Part shown: positions 6,012-7,115 of the stretch, piece after piece
Layout of the letters: each line of letters begins with the position of its first letter
How positions within the stretch are numbered: the stretch's first letter is position 1
NCBI GenBank assembly: GCA_964436865.1
Contig: CAYTFK010000350.1
Span: 1 to 7,115, forward strand
DNA: 7,115 nt
Source of the DNA: JAXGPP01 sp964436865
GTDB taxonomy: Bacteria > Planctomycetota > Planctomycetia > Pirellulales > Thermoguttaceae
Reading direction: 5' to 3'
Notes under the pieces: model-generated
The model's input: only the letters and a program-made list of their open reading frames with translations
The model's database searches: none
What the model was told of the DNA's origin: nothing
Made by a program: the position numbers and the translations under genes

Positions 6012-6121
6012 GACTTGGCTCTACGGCGTACAATCGGGGGCTTGCCTTGTCGGCGCCGGTCGCCGACCGCCTGCCTTCGGTCGAAGGGGGCTTCCGATTC
6101 TCAGCAACATTATAACCTTCG
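6012..6121. promoter_or_regulatory. Divergent promoter region with symmetric TTATAA core and dyads
   Basis: This region should drive the lipoprotein gene leftward and the right-edge gene rightward. The palindrome TTATAA (6110-6115) gives a perfect TATAAT on the minus strand (6114-6109) and TATAAC on the plus strand (6111-6116). No good -35 box is present for either. The minus transcript would have a leader of about 90 nt containing CCTTC-N4-GAAGG (6074-6087, one hairpin) and CGGTCG-C-CGACCG (6057-6069). An 8-bp direct repeat GGGGGCTT occurs at 6036-6043 and 6086-6093. For the plus gene, a TATAAC box so close to the ATG at 6122 would imply a leaderless transcript or a later start codon. Confidence 0.45.
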
Positions 6122-7115
6122 ATGGCGGCAGGCATGGCCAGCAGTATTTCTTCGGGAACGGGTAGGATGGCGTCGTCGATTACCTCACGATGGCACGCCG
6201 CGGCGCCGGCAGCGGTCCGCGGTTCGTACCGGGTGGGCGACGAGGCCAAGGCGTGGCGCGCCTGGTGCCGGCATCTGGAGCGCCGGCGGCGGCCTATTCC
6301 GCTCGACAAGCTCGTGGCGGGCGGCCCGAACGCACTTGTCTGGGGCTTCGGCAATCGGCCGGAGATCGCCCGGTGTCTGGGCCGGATCGACGAGTTTCTC
6401 ACCCGGCCGGCGGCATCGGCCGACGATTCCGTGCTGGCGTCATGGCTGGAATCAGACCTGCCGGGCGACGAGCGGGCCGCTCTGGAGAGTTTGGCATGGT
6501 GCCATGCGCTGCCCATTCTGGCGGCTCGGATCCAATCAGCGACATGGTGGGCGGCCGTGGATCGGTTGGCCACGACGGCCGCCGGGGCCGCAAGGTTTTC
6601 GTTGGACGATCAGCCGCTCTTGCATCAACTTCTGGCGGGCGAATTGCCGCTGACGCTGGGCTACCTGTTTCCCGAGTTGCGAATCGCTGCAAACCTGCTG
6701 GCACAGTCGCGGCGGGCCCTGTCGGCAGGCCTGGTCGAGATGCTCGATCAGGGGATTCCTCACGGCAGACACTTCGAGGTTTTTCGGCCGCTCGTGGCGT
6801 GCTGGACGCGGTGTGCGTCGATGGGCCGGCAAATCGCCACGGGTTGCTGGAGCAGGCGGTCGGCCAGCCAATACTGCTGGGCTGTTCGCCAGGCGATCAA
6901 CCTCACCCGGGCCGATGGCGGTTATCCGCTGGATCCGATGCCGCCCGATGGGACGATCGGCGCGATGTTCGCGGCCGCGCTGGAGTTGGGGGGCGACGAC
7001 GACGACCGGTGGATTGCCGGGCAGGCGCTGCCCAAGCCGCTCAAGTTGGCCGCCGCGGAGCCCAAATCGCGTCGGCCGGACCCTTCGCTGCATTCGGAAT
7101 GGGCGGGAGTGAGCG
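6122..7115 (+). CDS. Conserved hypothetical protein, 5' part (331 codons visible)
   Basis: One frame stays open from the ATG at 6122 to the window edge, and an in-frame TAA sits three codons upstream (6113-6115). No signal peptide or membrane span is evident. The visible part is rich in Trp, Leu and Ala with amphipathic helices: AWRAWCRHLERRRRPIPLDK (44-63), GGPNALVWGFGNRPEIARCL (67-86), LAWCHALPILA (124-134), LAGELPLTLGYLFPEL (171-186) and ADGGYPLDP (264-272). The helical pattern with a DGG-type loop, leading to HSEWAGVS at 324-331, suggests an alpha/alpha-toroid followed by a beta-rich domain, as in heparinase II/III-like proteins. That is inference only. I recognise it as resembling a planctomycete conserved hypothetical, with no known function. 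Start alternatives are Met5 (6134) and Met16 (6167); the latter has GGGA 9 nt upstream and is perhaps the better start. Confidence 0.85.
   Translation, partial: MAAGMASSISSGTGRMASSITSRWHAAAPAAVRGSYRVGDEAKAWRAWCRHLERRRRPIPLDKLVAGGPNALVWGFGNRPEIARCLGRIDEFLTRPAASADDSVLASWLESDLPGDERAALESLAWCHALPILAARIQSATWWAAVDRLATTAAGAARFSLDDQPLLHQLLAGELPLTLGYLFPELRIAANLLAQSRRALSAGLVEMLDQGIPHGRHFEVFRPLVACWTRCASMGRQIATGCWSRRSASQYCWAVRQAINLTRADGGYPLDPMPPDGTIGAMFAAALELGGDDDDRWIAGQALPKPLKLAAAEPKSRRPDPSLHSEWAGVS

Noticed and set aside
5997..6653. Plus-strand open frame of 218 codons overlapping the right-edge gene
   Set aside because: It is Arg-rich and low in structure, ends within the window, and overlaps the frame from 6122 that stays open to the edge with protein-like composition.

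Overview
The window looks like chromosomal DNA from a high-GC planctomycete, probably of the Pirellulaceae or a related group. This is inferred from protein style rather than from a marker gene. The clues are a soluble Ser/Thr kinase with a planctomycete-like HGDLKP catalytic loop, a lipoprotein with a YdjY-type domain, an exported parallel beta-helix protein, weak or absent Shine-Dalgarno sites at several starts, and a right-hand protein that resembles a planctomycete conserved hypothetical. I saw no rRNA, tRNA, insertion sequence, CRISPR array or obvious compositional island.

Layout, left to right. Positions 1-1130, minus strand: two [NiFe]-hydrogenase maturation genes read leftward, hypB (468-1130) and then the 5' part of hypF (1-326, cut by the window edge). 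Positions 1131-1570: a 440-bp non-coding gap between divergent genes, with two inverted repeats and a -10-like box. Positions 1571-2683, plus: a cytosolic Ser/Thr protein kinase with non-RD (HGD) and DIG motifs. Positions 2842-4095, plus: a secreted right-handed beta-helix protein with an asparagine ladder of regular period. Positions 4220-6011, minus: a probable two-gene unit encoding a lipoprotein with a beta-sandwich-like domain and a YdjY-type domain (4764-6011), followed by a DUF2721-type membrane protein (4220-4723). Positions 6012-6121: a 110-bp divergent promoter region. Positions 6122-7115, plus: the first 331 codons of a large unidentified protein that runs off the window.

The only clear functional partnership is hypB-hypF. 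HypB is the GTPase that assists nickel delivery, and HypF makes the carbamoyl donor for the cyanide ligands of the hydrogenase Fe site. This suggests a hydrogenase or further hyp genes beyond the left edge. The lipoprotein and the DUF2721 protein are probably co-transcribed cell-envelope proteins. I see no evidence linking the kinase, the beta-helix protein and the right-edge gene to each other or to the hyp genes. I do not find a convincing new multi-gene system here. The most unusual details are the kinase motif substitutions, the beta-helix ladder, and the dyads in the divergent intergenic regions.
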